Both the position numbers and the translations under genes were made by a program. 47,693 nt of DNA from Bradyrhizobium sp. Lineage in GTDB: Bacteria; Pseudomonadota; Alphaproteobacteria; Rhizobiales; Xanthobacteraceae. Shown here piece by piece: positions 9,284 through 18,024 of the stretch. The first letter of the stretch is position 1; every line of letters begins with the position of its first letter. The stretch is from contig JAQGKC010000284.1 in the NCBI GenBank assembly GCA_028290305.1, positions 1 through 47,693 on the forward strand, written 5' to 3'. The notes under the pieces were generated by a model. That model made no database searches and was not told the origin of the DNA. It saw only the letters and a list, made by a program, of their open reading frames with translations.

Positions 9284-9876
9284 CGCTTGCACGGCGCCTC
9301 AAGGCCCCTCAGCAACAGCGCAAGCAACGTGTCGATCCGCGCCGCCAGCGCCGGATCTTTCCATTCATCGGAATGGGCGGGATGATGGTAGCGAATGGTA
9401 GCGTCGTAAACCGCGCGTGCTGAAGCTTTGACATCGGTGACATGGAAGACGCCCTGCTTGACGCCATCCGACAAGATAAACGCGATTTGGTCGACGAGAC
9501 GTTCCTTATGGGCTCTCACGACCTGGCACGCCTCTCGCGCAAGCGTCAAATAGGTCTGAAACATCTCGGGATCGTCGCAAACCTTCTTCTGCTTGGCCAA
9601 GCACAGCGCGCGCAGCCAGCGTTCGAGCCGCGCCGGCGCCGGGCCAGAACCTTCCGCGATCTTCTCCAGCGGCGCATTGACCCGGTCAAGCCATCGCTTG
9701 GCCACCGCTTCGCGCAGCGAAGCCTTACTTGAAAAATGCCGGTAGACGCTGCCGTGGCTCACATCCAGCGCACGGGCAACGTCCACGACTGTGGCCTTGG
9801 CCAGCCCGTAGCGGCGCAGCACGTCCTCTGTGACTTCGAGAATGCGCTCGGGTGTCAAAACGATCGTTTCGTTCAT
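9280..9876 (-). CDS. TetR/AcrR family transcriptional regulator
   Basis: A 198-residue regulator. The N-terminal helix-turn-helix is clear ([20 protein letters not shown] followed by [17 protein letters not shown]), and the C-terminal part is a helical ligand domain with a Cys-containing face. ATG 9876 is preferred over GTG 9882. A promoter with an embedded inverted repeat lies upstream at 10062-10101, and a 33-codon reading frame sits between, so it is probably autoregulated. Its 3' end overlaps rpe by four bases. No efflux or enzyme gene lies next to it on the same strand, so its target beyond itself is unknown. Confidence 0.9.
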   Translation of the reverse strand: MNETIVLTPERILEVTEDVLRRYGLAKATVVDVARALDVSHGSVYRHFSSKASLREAVAKRWLDRVNAPLEKIAEGSGPAPARLERWLRALCLAKQKKVCDDPEMFQTYLTLAREACQVVRAHKERLVDQIAFILSDGVKQGVFHVTDVKASARAVYDATIRYHHPAHSDEWKDPALAARIDTLLALLLRGLEAPCKR

Positions 9877-9908
9877 GTGCACCGTCCGCTGTTGCTGTCA
9901 GGCCCGGT

Positions 9909-10010
9909 TTAACGGGTGAATTTCGCGGCCTGCGCGGCCAGATGGCGGGCCACGCGTACGTTGAGCCAGTGATGGATTCTTGCGGTCAAATAGAGGATTT
10001 CGGTAGCCAT
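9909..10010 (-). CDS. Possible 33-residue protein ahead of tetR
   Basis: A short frame (MATEILYLTARIHHWLNVRV and 13 more residues ending KFTR) between the mapped promoter-like site and tetR, ending 32 bp before the tetR ATG. GAGAA lies 7 bp before its ATG. The composition (basic, with an aromatic/His centre and Ala-rich end) suits a small helical peptide and it does not look like a signal peptide. I do not recognise it; it may be a leader peptide or simply unused. Confidence 0.35.
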   Translation of the reverse strand: MATEILYLTARIHHWLNVRVARHLAAQAAKFTR

Positions 10011-10061
10011 GGCAGTTCTCGGTATCGTTTCTTGGCCGCGGCGTGCGGCTTGCTGGAAACG

Positions 10062-10091
10062 TATATAGCATATCTGGCTGACAGATTTCAA
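10062..10091 (-). promoter_or_regulatory. Sigma-70-type promoter of the tetR unit
   Basis: On the minus strand, TTGAAA (10091-10086) and TATATA (10067-10062) are separated by 18 bp. Transcription would start near 10055 and run into the 33-codon frame and tetR. Confidence 0.55.
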
Positions 10092-10101
10092 TATCTGTCA
10101 G
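10078..10101. promoter_or_regulatory. Probable TetR operator (24-bp inverted repeat)
   Basis: A perfect 9-bp inverted repeat, CTGACAGAT and ATCTGTCAG, with spacer TTCAAT. It covers the -35 box of the tetR promoter, the expected place for autorepression. An extra TCAG follows on the right side. Confidence 0.6.
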
Positions 10102-10232
10102 TCAGTTTTTCGTGATTATTTGAGGCCCGCCCGGCCGCCGGAGCGTTCCGGCCCCCCAGCAGCATCTGCGTTTGTCTCGCCGGGGCTGCTCTGCTAAAGC
10201 GCGGCGTAATCCCCCAAACGTCAGAGCGCGCC

Positions 10233-11540
10233 ATGATCCCCCGCTACACCCGCCCGGAAATGGCCTCCATCTGGGAGGCCCAGACCCGTTTCAAGATCTG
10301 GTTCGAGATCGAGGCGCATGCAGCGGACGCGCTGGCAGAACTCGGCGTGATCCCGAAGGAAGCCGCCAAAACCATCTGGGCCAAGGCAAAGGATATGACC
10401 TTCGATGTCGCGCGGATCGACGAGATCGAACGCGAAACCAGGCACGACGTCATCGCCTTCCTGACCCATCTGGCGGAAATCGTCGGCCCCGAGGCGCGTT
10501 TCGTGCATCAGGGCATGACCTCCTCCGACGTGCTCGACACCTGCCTCAACGTGCAACTGACCCGCGCCGCGGATTTGCTGATCGCCGACGTCGACAAGGT
10601 TTTGGCCGCGCTGAAGAAGCGCGCCTTCGAGCACAAGATGACGCCGACCATCGGCCGTTCCCACGGCATTCACGCCGAACCGGTGACGTTCGGGCTCAAG
10701 CTGGCCTACGCCTATGCGGAATTCAGCCGGGCCCGCGAACGGCTTGAGGCCGCCCGCAAGGAAATCGCGACCTGCGCGATCTCGGGCGCCGTCGGCACCT
10801 TCGCGCAGATCGACCCGCGCGTGGAAGAACATGTCGCGAAAGCGATGGGGCTCAAGCCGGAGCCGATCTCGACCCAGGTGATTCCGCGCGACCGCCACGC
10901 GATGTATTTCGCAACGCTGGGCGTGATCGCGTCGTCGGTCGAGCGCCTCGCCACCGAAATCCGGCATTTGCAGCGCACCGAAGTGCTGGAAGCCGAGGAA
11001 TTCTTTTCCGAGGGCCAGAAGGGCTCCTCGGCGATGCCGCACAAGCGCAACCCGGTGCTGTCGGAAAATCTCACCGGCCTCTCCCGCATGGTGCGCGCCT
11101 ATGTGACGCCGGCGATGGAGAACGTCGTGCTATGGCACGAGCGCGATATCTCGCATTCCTCGGCCGAGCGCATGATCGCCCCCGACGCCACGGTGACGCT
11201 CGACTTCGCGCTCAATCGTCTCGCGGGCCTGATCGACAAGCTGCTGATCTATCCCGAAAACATGCAGAAGAATCTCGACCGGCTTGGCGGCCTGGTTCAT
11301 TCGCAGCGGCTTCTGATCGCGCTAACGCAAAAAGGCGCCAGCCGCGAGGACGCCTACAGACTCGTACAGCGTAACGCGATGCCGGTGTGGCGCGGCGAAG
11401 GCGACTTCCAGACGCTGTTGAAAAAAGACGCCGACGTGAAGAAGTATCTCAGCGATGCCGAGATCGAAGAGCAGTTCGACCTCGGCTATCACTTCAAGCA
11501 CGTCGATACGATCTTCCAGCGCGTGTTCGGCGAAAGCTAA
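10233..11540 (+). CDS. purB: Adenylosuccinate lyase
   Basis: A 435-residue fumarase-superfamily lyase acting twice in purine synthesis (SAICAR to AICAR, and adenylosuccinate to AMP). Motifs: the N-terminal MIPRYTRPEMASIWEAQ, HQGMTSSDVLDT, the catalytic His region GRSHGIHAEPVTFG and the mobile signature loop GQKGSSAMPHKRNP with the catalytic Ser. It is complete and of the usual bacterial length. The ATG follows CAGAGCGCGCC, a weak ribosome site. It is far from the purC-S-Q cluster at 36-38.7 kb, as is normal in Bradyrhizobium-type genomes. Confidence 0.97.
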   Translation: MIPRYTRPEMASIWEAQTRFKIWFEIEAHAADALAELGVIPKEAAKTIWAKAKDMTFDVARIDEIERETRHDVIAFLTHLAEIVGPEARFVHQGMTSSDVLDTCLNVQLTRAADLLIADVDKVLAALKKRAFEHKMTPTIGRSHGIHAEPVTFGLKLAYAYAEFSRARERLEAARKEIATCAISGAVGTFAQIDPRVEEHVAKAMGLKPEPISTQVIPRDRHAMYFATLGVIASSVERLATEIRHLQRTEVLEAEEFFSEGQKGSSAMPHKRNPVLSENLTGLSRMVRAYVTPAMENVVLWHERDISHSSAERMIAPDATVTLDFALNRLAGLIDKLLIYPENMQKNLDRLGGLVHSQRLLIALTQKGASREDAYRLVQRNAMPVWRGEGDFQTLLKKDADVKKYLSDAEIEEQFDLGYHFKHVDTIFQRVFGES

Positions 11541-11620
11541 CCGAAGCGGCGTCGAAATGCCCGCGGAGCCGCACCGGCCGCTGCAACCGGTTTAGTTGTC
11601 TGACGATTGCCTCGGACGCG

Positions 11621-14047
11621 CTATTCGCCGTCCAGAAGCTGAAGCGTCAGGTCAGCCTTTCCCTTGTTGTTCAGCGTGTAGTAGTGATCGAAATAGCCGG
11701 GAATGCCGATCACGGCGTCGTTCACGTAGACGAACACTTCTCCGGTTTTCTGAGCCGTGAACGTCGCCGTATAACTCGTCGTGGCAGGGCACTGGCACGG
11801 TGGCGAGTCCATGCGATGGTATGAAAGCACGACCTCGCCGAAGCCTCTGTTCCCAATGCGGATGATCGTCGCGAACCAGTTGGAGGCAAGCAGCCGACGA
11901 ATGGGCACGCCCAGTTGCATCGGCCAGACCATCTTGTTCCAGCCGAAACCTCGCGGCCCGGTTTCGATACCCTTCGCCTTTTCCGGATCAGGCTGATCGA
12001 ACTTGTGACCGTCTTCCCAGGGGTCGGTCACGACGAGCGTTATTCGATAGGATTTGTTCCTCTCAACAGAGAGCCCCGTCGCGGTGCAAAGCGTCCTGGT
12101 TTCGAACGTCGCCGTGTCGCTGCCGGTGACGGGCCGTGCTTGCGGATTTTGGCTCGGCGTACACACATGCCCGGTCAGATCGAACGCCGCGAACGATATC
12201 CGGTTGACCAGCGTGACGGCTGCGGCCAGCAGAACCACGAAGATCAAAAGCGCGAAAACGGTTGGCAAAACCCAGTATTTGAGCAGGTAAAAGAAGGCGC
12301 GATACGGTCCCGCGGAACGAAGCCTGTAGACGATGCCTTCGGGCGGAGTTGCCGGCGCGCCTGGCGTTCGCCAGATGCCGCGCATCAGATCGCGGATGTG
12401 TCCCTGCATCCAGCCACCGACATACATCAACGCGCCGATCAGCAGGACACCGGCGAAGAATCGCCCAGGCGAATTTCTAAACGCATCAAGCCATGGCTTT
12501 ACGAAGCTCGGCAGAAACGCCGCCACCAGATCGATAATAGGCACGACGACTTCGGCCGGGCTGGCCGGCCCGCGTCCCGGCCACCGTTTTTCGATTCCCG
12601 GCAGCGCCGCGAGAAACAACGAGGCGAATACGGTCAGGAAATAGGTGATACGGCGCGCCCAAACCCAATCCCAGACCTTCTCCTGACGGACGGCGCGCGA
12701 GTGCGCTTCGGTCGGGGCAATGGCGCCGTTCGGAATAATGGCGCCGCCATTGGTCACGACGTCAAATTTTTCCGGCAATACGATCGGGGCGTAGCCGTCG
12801 TTTCCGATCCGGATGCGATCAATCACGCTCTGATGAATTTTCGGAGCCGGACGCGCGACATAGGAGTGCGGTATCGCAAGTTCGGCCTTTACCTTGCGCT
12901 CGGGATCCGGCCGGTTTTCGAACAAGTTGACGATGTGCCGAAAATCGCTGCGGAGCGACAATTTGTAGGACGGCCGGTTGTAGATGTCGGCGAGCTTGCG
13001 CGGCTGATAGCGATAGTAGCCGGCAACGCCCCGCCGTGAATCGTTGAGCTTGTCGTAGGGATCGACGAAGCTTCGGAGCCAGCTTTCCTGTGCCGTCAGG
13101 TACTGCAAGCCATAAATATTCGCGCGCTCCATCATCCATGCCAGGGTATGATAGGAAAGACCGGCCCGCGAATAGCCGCCGCCGATATCGGAATGAACTC
13201 CGACAAACCACACCTGGCTGATGCGCTCGCGGTCGATTTCGACCAGCGATTTATCGGGGTCCGTCGGCGCCGGTTTCCAGTTGTCATCGACGGCATAGAG
13301 CCTGTTGCCGTCGCGCACATAGCGATCGTCCCAGAGCACCGGATGGAATGAGTCCCGCTCCTCCTCCAGCGCCAGCGCATGACACGCGCGGCCGATCTTG
13401 CGGTTCATGAACAGGTCGGGCATCGACAACGGCCAGTACCAGTAGTCGATCGCGCGCGTGATCTCGTCGATCGGGCCGCCATAGGCGTCGACCGTGTCCC
13501 AGACCCCGAGAAAGTCGATTTTCTCGACGTCCATTACATCTAGTTGCTGGAACGTTGGCTTGTGGAAAATGTAGTGGCTCACCCAATCGCGCAGCGCCCG
13601 CAGCGGCCCGATCAGGACATTGCCGCCCGATTTGAAATTCCTGACCTTGCGATATTCGCGGTAGGCTATTTCGGCATCGCGCGCCAAATCCTCATCATTG
13701 CCCTCGTAGCGGACAAGCCCGACGCGCGCGATGAAGCCCGCGACCACGCGGATCGTGAACGCACCCCGGCTGAACCCGAAGCCATAGATCTTGTCGCCGC
13801 GCTGGTAGTTGCGGCAGCAGAAGGAATAGATCTCGATAACGTTGCGCTTCAGCCCGAAGCCGAAAATGCCGCCCAGGATAGCGAACGGCTTGAACGACGA
13901 TGTGCCGACGCCATCGTCATAATAGGCAATCTGCTGTGGGGGGTTGGTGAGATCGAGCGCCTGATAGAGACGCCAGACGTTGGTCGTGAATAATTTCGAC
14001 GAACTATTGCCGGTTCCGTCCGACAGCAAGACGATGTTCTTCGACAT
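11621..14047 (-). CDS. DUF2235 alpha/beta-hydrolase-like protein with C-terminal membrane segments
   Basis: An 808-residue protein. The N-terminal half carries the DUF2235 motifs: NIVLLSDGTGN (5-15), AYYDDGVGT, the nucleophile elbow GFGFSRGAFTIR (GxSxG type), FLGVWDTVDA and VWFVGVHSDIGGGYS with catalytic Asp and His candidates. Around the middle, hydrophobic stretches (ITYFLTVFASLFLAALPGI, RFFAGVLLIGALMYVGGWMQ, VLPTVFALLIFVVLLAAAVT) suggest three or so membrane spans, followed by a soluble C-terminal domain. DUF2235 includes Tle1 phospholipase effectors of type VI secretion, but no VgrG, PAAR or immunity gene is nearby, so a membrane-bound lipase or esterase role is equally possible. ATG 14047 follows GGGGGG; the longer frame from 14116 is less likely. 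Confidence 0.88.
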   Translation of the reverse strand: MSKNIVLLSDGTGNSSSKLFTTNVWRLYQALDLTNPPQQIAYYDDGVGTSSFKPFAILGGIFGFGLKRNVIEIYSFCCRNYQRGDKIYGFGFSRGAFTIRVVAGFIARVGLVRYEGNDEDLARDAEIAYREYRKVRNFKSGGNVLIGPLRALRDWVSHYIFHKPTFQQLDVMDVEKIDFLGVWDTVDAYGGPIDEITRAIDYWYWPLSMPDLFMNRKIGRACHALALEEERDSFHPVLWDDRYVRDGNRLYAVDDNWKPAPTDPDKSLVEIDRERISQVWFVGVHSDIGGGYSRAGLSYHTLAWMMERANIYGLQYLTAQESWLRSFVDPYDKLNDSRRGVAGYYRYQPRKLADIYNRPSYKLSLRSDFRHIVNLFENRPDPERKVKAELAIPHSYVARPAPKIHQSVIDRIRIGNDGYAPIVLPEKFDVVTNGGAIIPNGAIAPTEAHSRAVRQEKVWDWVWARRITYFLTVFASLFLAALPGIEKRWPGRGPASPAEVVVPIIDLVAAFLPSFVKPWLDAFRNSPGRFFAGVLLIGALMYVGGWMQGHIRDLMRGIWRTPGAPATPPEGIVYRLRSAGPYRAFFYLLKYWVLPTVFALLIFVVLLAAAVTLVNRISFAAFDLTGHVCTPSQNPQARPVTGSDTATFETRTLCTATGLSVERNKSYRITLVVTDPWEDGHKFDQPDPEKAKGIETGPRGFGWNKMVWPMQLGVPIRRLLASNWFATIIRIGNRGFGEVVLSYHRMDSPPCQCPATTSYTATFTAQKTGEVFVYVNDAVIGIPGYFDHYYTLNNKGKADLTLQLLDGE

Positions 14048-14195
14048 CGATGCCCCCCAAAAGCCGCCGGTGCGCATGCTGGTCTGAAATTGTGAGCAGC
14101 GCAAGACACAATCCAAGCGTGAATTGAGCTCCGCGCACCCGCACCGGCATGCAATAACAACTGAATGATAACCTGGGATCGGCTAAGATCGGACC

Positions 14196-14993
14196 GTGTC
14201 AGCGCCTCCGACGATTCTCGTGTTCGATTCCGGCCTTGGCGGTCTCACGGTATTGCGTGAGATCGTCAGGGCTCGGCCTGACGCGCATTATGTTTACGTC
14301 GCGGACGATGCGTTCTTTCCTTACGGTCACCATAGCGAAGACCAGATCATCGCGCGGGTGGTGCCCCTGATCGGTGAATTGATATCAGCGCACGCCCCCG
14401 AACTGGTGGTGATCGCCTGCAACACCGCCTCCACGCTCGTGATGTCGCACCTTCGCGGCGCATACACAGTACCCTTTGTCGGAACGGTACCCGCCATCAA
14501 GCCCGCCTGCGCGAGTTCGAAAACCAAGCGCGTGTCGGTGCTCGGCACCAAGGGCACCGTCAAACGCGAATACACCAGGGCGCTGATCCGCGATTTTGCG
14601 GAAGGCTGCGAAGTGACGCTGGTGGGCTCGGCGGATCTCGCCTCGCTGGCGGAGGCGGCATTGAGCGGCACAAGGGTTGATGACGCCGAGATAGCAGCCG
14701 AACTCGCGCCATGTTTTGTTGGAGGTAGCGAAAACGGCTCAGTGCGCACCGACACGGTGGTGCTGGCCTGCACCCACTACCCGCTGCTGATGGACCGGCT
14801 CGTCAGGCTCGCGCCATGGCCGGTAGACTGGATCGACCCCGCCCCCGCGATCGCCCGGCGTGTTGCGGATTTGCTGAAGCCCGCCGGCAGCGAAGCCGAC
14901 CACGCCGGCGCCGAGATGATTTTTACTTCCAGGCGGCCGCATACATTAAGCCGGGCGTTGATGCCGTTTTTCGGCGGCCGCGTCCCGGCCTGA
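14196..14993 (+). CDS. murI: Glutamate racemase
   Basis: A 265-residue enzyme that makes D-glutamate for peptidoglycan. The catalytic cysteines are C75 (IACNTAST) and C192 (ACTHYP). The N-terminal DSGLGGLTVL and the DDAFFPYG motif (DxxxxPYG) complete the active-site signature. The GTG start at 14196 places the protein at the family N-terminus. It is divergent from the DUF2235 gene across 148 bp and is followed 85 bp later by an aldolase gene on the same strand. Confidence 0.96.
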   Translation: MSAPPTILVFDSGLGGLTVLREIVRARPDAHYVYVADDAFFPYGHHSEDQIIARVVPLIGELISAHAPELVVIACNTASTLVMSHLRGAYTVPFVGTVPAIKPACASSKTKRVSVLGTKGTVKREYTRALIRDFAEGCEVTLVGSADLASLAEAALSGTRVDDAEIAAELAPCFVGGSENGSVRTDTVVLACTHYPLLMDRLVRLAPWPVDWIDPAPAIARRVADLLKPAGSEADHAGAEMIFTSRRPHTLSRALMPFFGGRVPA

Positions 14994-15078
14994 CCGCAAC
15001 TTGATCTTTTCGGCGTCATGCCGCGCTGCTAGCTTTTCCGCCGACCAATCGCCCCATTGCCCGAACGGAGCTTCGGAC

Positions 15079-15858
15079 TTGACACCCGCAACGCCCGCCC
15101 CTCTCAACCGGCTCCGCAAGCTATGGCGGGAGGGACGTCCCACCTTTGGCGCGATCGCAACCATTCCCAGTATTCAGACCGTGCAGATCATGGCCCGTTC
15201 AGGGCTCGACTGGATCATCGTCGATCTCGAGCACGGCCCGATCGACCTCGGCTCCGCGCACGGCATGATCGTCGCCACGTCGGGCACGCCATGCGTACCG
15301 CTGGCGCGGATTGCCGCCAACGAACCCTGGCTTGCCAAGGCGCCGATGGATATCGGCGCGTTGGGAATCAATTTTCCGATGATCTGCAGCCGTGAGGACG
15401 CCGAAAAGGCGGTGCGCAGCGTGCGCTATCCGCCAAAGGGCGACCGGCTCTGGGGACCGTTTCACGCCCCGTTCCGCTGGGGCGTTTCGATGCCTGACTA
15501 CATGGCGACCGCGGACGATGATATGATCTGCATGATCACCATCGAGCATGTCGAGGCGGTCAACCGCATCGACGAGATCATGGCTGTGCCCGGCATCGAC
15601 GTCGCGGTGATCGGACCCGGCGACCTCGCCACCAGCATCGACAAACGTGGCCGAGCCGATGACCCCGAAGTGCTGGCGCTGATGGCGCGCGCCGAGGCCG
15701 GCATCCTCAAAAGCGGCGTCCCGATCGGCGGCGTGGCGCGGACATCAGAACAAGCCAACCAGATGATCGATCGGGGCTACGTGGCACTCGCTCTCGGCTT
15801 CGACTGGTCGCTGTTTGCGCGCGGCATCGCTGTGAGTTTCGAAGGCATCAAGCGTTGA
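15079..15858 (+). CDS. HpcH/HpaI-family class II aldolase
   Basis: A 259-residue metal-dependent aldolase of the HpcH/HpaI/GarL group, cleaving 2-keto-3-deoxy acids to pyruvate plus an aldehyde. Visible are the catalytic His-Glu region VDLEHGPID, the pyruvate-binding Arg in PLARIAANEP, and the metal ligands Glu and Asp in ITIEHVEAV and AVIGPGDLA. I chose TTG 15079 because GGAG lies 8 bp upstream and the protein then starts at the usual family position (LTPATPAPLNRLRKLW). A TTG at 15001 would add 26 residues with no ribosome site. The neighbours give no pathway hint, so the substrate is unknown. Confidence 0.88.
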   Translation: MTPATPAPLNRLRKLWREGRPTFGAIATIPSIQTVQIMARSGLDWIIVDLEHGPIDLGSAHGMIVATSGTPCVPLARIAANEPWLAKAPMDIGALGINFPMICSREDAEKAVRSVRYPPKGDRLWGPFHAPFRWGVSMPDYMATADDDMICMITIEHVEAVNRIDEIMAVPGIDVAVIGPGDLATSIDKRGRADDPEVLALMARAEAGILKSGVPIGGVARTSEQANQMIDRGYVALALGFDWSLFARGIAVSFEGIKR

Positions 15859-16053
15859 AACGAGCGGTGTTGCGCAGCAAGCTGTTGAAAGTGCTTGGGA
15901 TTTACGTCGTGGACAAAACCAAGCCACTCGCCTCGCCCGCGCCATAAAGGCAGAACCATCTGGCGTCAGACCGGTCGGTTCGTGCTAATCAGGCGCTGGC
16001 GGGACGGGCAATTCGACTCGCCAACTTGCTATTGCGGGAACTTGAGCGGAACG

Positions 16054-16833
16054 ATGCGAGGAACGGTTCGAAAAATCTCACTGCCGCGCCGTCTCGTCGC
16101 CGACCTCATGCATGCATCGATCCGCGTGCCCTTTGTTTCGCTGCGGCGGACCTTCAACATCCGTCAACTGCTGGAGGCCCGCGCGCTGGCCGCGCAGCCG
16201 CCCGGCTGGGCTGCGATCTTCACCAAGGCGTTCTGCCTGGTGGCGAAAGACCAGCCCGTGCTGCGCACGCTGTACGCCAAATGGCCATGGCCGCATTTTT
16301 ATGAATTGCCGCGCAGCGTCGGGATGGTTGCGATCGCGCGCATCGAAGACGGCGAGGATTGCGTTCTGCCGCAAAAAGTTCCCGTCGCGGACGAGCTGCC
16401 CTTGACCGAGGTCGATGCGCTGATCCGGCACGCCAAGCAGGCACCGGTCGACCAGGTGCCGGCATTCAGGAAGATACTGCGGGCGACGAAGCTGCCGCTG
16501 CCGCTTCGCCGACTGTTCTGGCTGGTGGGCCTCAATTTCGGACGCCAGCGCGCCAACTATTTCGGCAGTTTCGGGGTGACCGCGGTGGCCGCCTATGGCG
16601 GTGGCGAGCTTCATGCGCTCAGTCCCGGCCCATACATCATCAGCTACGGCACGGTGAAGCCCGACCAGACCATCGATGTCGTGATCCGCTGGGACCACCG
16701 GATTACCGACGCGGCCCTGATCGCCAAGGCCATGACCCGGCTGGAACAGGTGTTGAACACCGAGATATCGGCCGAATTGCGCAGCCAGCGGCAGCAGGCG
16801 GAGCCGAAACCGGTCCGGGCGGTCGCGACCTGA
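16054..16833 (+). CDS. Stand-alone E2-like (2-oxoacid dehydrogenase) acyltransferase domain protein
   Basis: A 259-residue protein resembling only the catalytic domain of dihydrolipoamide acyltransferases: an N-terminal MRGTVRKISLPRRLVADLMH helix like the E2 entry strand, a middle VPFVSLRRTFNI substrate segment, and a C-terminal YGTVKPDQTIDVVIRWDHRITDAALIAKA. The E2 catalytic motif is DHRxxDG; here His and Asp remain but Gly is Ala. There is no lipoyl or E1/E3-binding domain and no dehydrogenase gene nearby, so it is unlikely to be part of a normal complex. ATG 16054 follows GAGCGGAACG and matches the domain start; a longer frame from 15895 adds 53 poorly plausible residues. Confidence 0.7.
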   Translation: MRGTVRKISLPRRLVADLMHASIRVPFVSLRRTFNIRQLLEARALAAQPPGWAAIFTKAFCLVAKDQPVLRTLYAKWPWPHFYELPRSVGMVAIARIEDGEDCVLPQKVPVADELPLTEVDALIRHAKQAPVDQVPAFRKILRATKLPLPLRRLFWLVGLNFGRQRANYFGSFGVTAVAAYGGGELHALSPGPYIISYGTVKPDQTIDVVIRWDHRITDAALIAKAMTRLEQVLNTEISAELRSQRQQAEPKPVRAVAT

Positions 16834-16850
16834 TCGGGGCTTCCCCAACC

Positions 16851-16932
16851 GTCATTCCGGGGCGTCGCGGCAGCGACGAACCCGGAATCTCGAGATTCCG
16901 GCTATGGTCCTGCGGACCATCCCGGAATGACA
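16851..16932. repeat. Palindromic intergenic repeat, family A copy 1
   Basis: Starts CGTCATTCCGGGGCG and ends CCCGGAATGACA, with the inner palindrome GGAATCTCGAGATTCC and a TGGTCCTGCGGACCA hairpin. Similar copies lie at 17885 and 39324. This Bradyrhizobium-type mosaic element sits between the E2-like gene and the rpsD leader. Confidence 0.85.
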
Positions 16933-16979
16933 GTTTTCGGCGCCACAGGCCTCAAGGCCGTTCCATTTGACAGAACGGT

Positions 16980-17075
16980 GGTTTCTCCCTAGAAACCGCC
17001 TGCTCGCGGGCCGGTTTCGGCCCGCGTTGCGTTTCGCGACCCGTGGCCTCCCCCTTCAAGCTTAAGGGGTGGGCC
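16980..17075 (+). promoter_or_regulatory. Structured 5' leader of rpsD (three hairpins)
   Basis: Three successive perfect stems: GGTTTCT/AGAAACC with a 4-base loop (16980-16997), CGCGGGCCG/CGGCCCGCG with loop GTTT (17005-17026), and CCCCTT/AAGGGG extended by GGCC/GGCC (17045-17075). None is followed by a T-run, so they are not simple terminators. Ribosomal protein S4 autoregulates through leaders in other bacteria; whether this one does is inference. Confidence 0.45.
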
Positions 17076-17179
17076 TGTCGGCTCCGGGAAATTCCCGGCG
17101 CACAGGAGGGCGCGTTTCCTCAAAACCCGAAAACCAAGAACGCCATCGCTTCCGCGATGGCTATGTCAAAGAGGACGCG

Positions 17180-17797
17180 ATGACTAAGCGCAGTGAGGCG
17201 AAATACAAGATCGATCGCCGTATGGGCCAGAATATCTGGGGCCGCCCGAAGAGCCCCGTGAACCGTCGGGAATACGGCCCCGGCCAGCATGGCCAGCGCC
17301 GCAAGGGAAAACTCTCCGACTTCGGCGTGCAACTGCGCGCCAAGCAGAAGCTTAAAGGTTACTACGCCAACATCAGCGAGCGCCAGTTCCACGGCATTTA
17401 TGTCGAGGCCGGCCGGATGAAGGGCGATACCGGCGAAAACCTGATCGGGCTGCTCGAGCGCCGTCTCGACACCGTGGTCTATCGCGCCAAATTCGTGGCC
17501 ACCATGTTTGCCGCGCGCCAGTTCATCAATCACGGCCACGTCAAGGTGAACGGCCGTCGCGTCAACATTGCAAGCTTCAAGCTGAAGGTCGGCGATGTGG
17601 TCGAGGTCAAGGAATCCTCGAAGCAACTCACGGTCGTTCTGGAAGCCAGCCAGCTTTCGGAGCGCGACGTGCCTGACTTCCTTGAAGTCGATCACTCCAA
17701 GATGACGGCGAAGTTCGCCCGCATCCCGGCTTTGTCCGACGTGCCGTTCGCGGTGCAGATGGAGCCGCATCTGATCGTCGAATTCTATTCGCGCTGA
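17180..17797 (+). CDS. rpsD: 30S ribosomal protein S4
   Basis: A 205-residue protein, the standard length. It starts [18 protein letters not shown], keeps the alphaproteobacterial N-terminal domain ([10 protein letters not shown]) and the S4 RNA-binding fold ([36 protein letters not shown]). S4 is a primary 16S rRNA binder that nucleates small-subunit assembly and affects decoding accuracy. ATG 17180 follows AGAGGA (17170-17175); the frame open from 17069 is leader sequence. The gene is monocistronic, with a structured leader in front and a strong terminator behind. Confidence 0.98.
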   Translation: MTKRSEAKYKIDRRMGQNIWGRPKSPVNRREYGPGQHGQRRKGKLSDFGVQLRAKQKLKGYYANISERQFHGIYVEAGRMKGDTGENLIGLLERRLDTVVYRAKFVATMFAARQFINHGHVKVNGRRVNIASFKLKVGDVVEVKESSKQLTVVLEASQLSERDVPDFLEVDHSKMTAKFARIPALSDVPFAVQMEPHLIVEFYSR

Positions 17798-17828
17798 TTT
17801 TTGTCAACGGCGTTTTCGCGAGATCAAG

Positions 17829-17854
17829 GGCCCCGGTTTTGCCGGGGCCTTTTT
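17829..17854 (+). terminator. Intrinsic terminator of rpsD
   Basis: An 8-bp stem GGCCCCGG/CCGGGGCC with a TTTTG loop, then TTTTT. It begins 32 bp after the rpsD stop. Confidence 0.92.
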
Positions 17855-17884
17855 GTTTGAGTAAGATCGATCAGTGCTCAATGG

Positions 17885-17979
17885 CGTCATTCCGGGGCGC
17901 GCGAACCCAGAATCTCGAGATTCCCCGATGCGCAATTGCGCATCTGAGATCTGGTCCTTCGGACCATCCCGGAATAACA
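17885..17979. repeat. Palindromic intergenic repeat, family A copy 2
   Basis: CGTCATTCCGGGGCG at the left and ATCCCGGAATAACA at the right, with AATCTCGAGATT in the centre, an extra GATGCGCAATTGCGCATC hairpin, and GGTCCTTCGGACC. It is more diverged than copies 1 and 3. Confidence 0.82.
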
Positions 17980-18024
17980 CCTGATTAAGTCAATCCAACT
18001 CACAAGGCTCCAAGAGAACTCGCC

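Noticed and set aside
11915..13039. 374-codon plus-strand frame opposite the DUF2235 gene
   Set aside because: Its composition is Arg/Asp-rich without hydrophobic core and it lies entirely within a well-supported gene.
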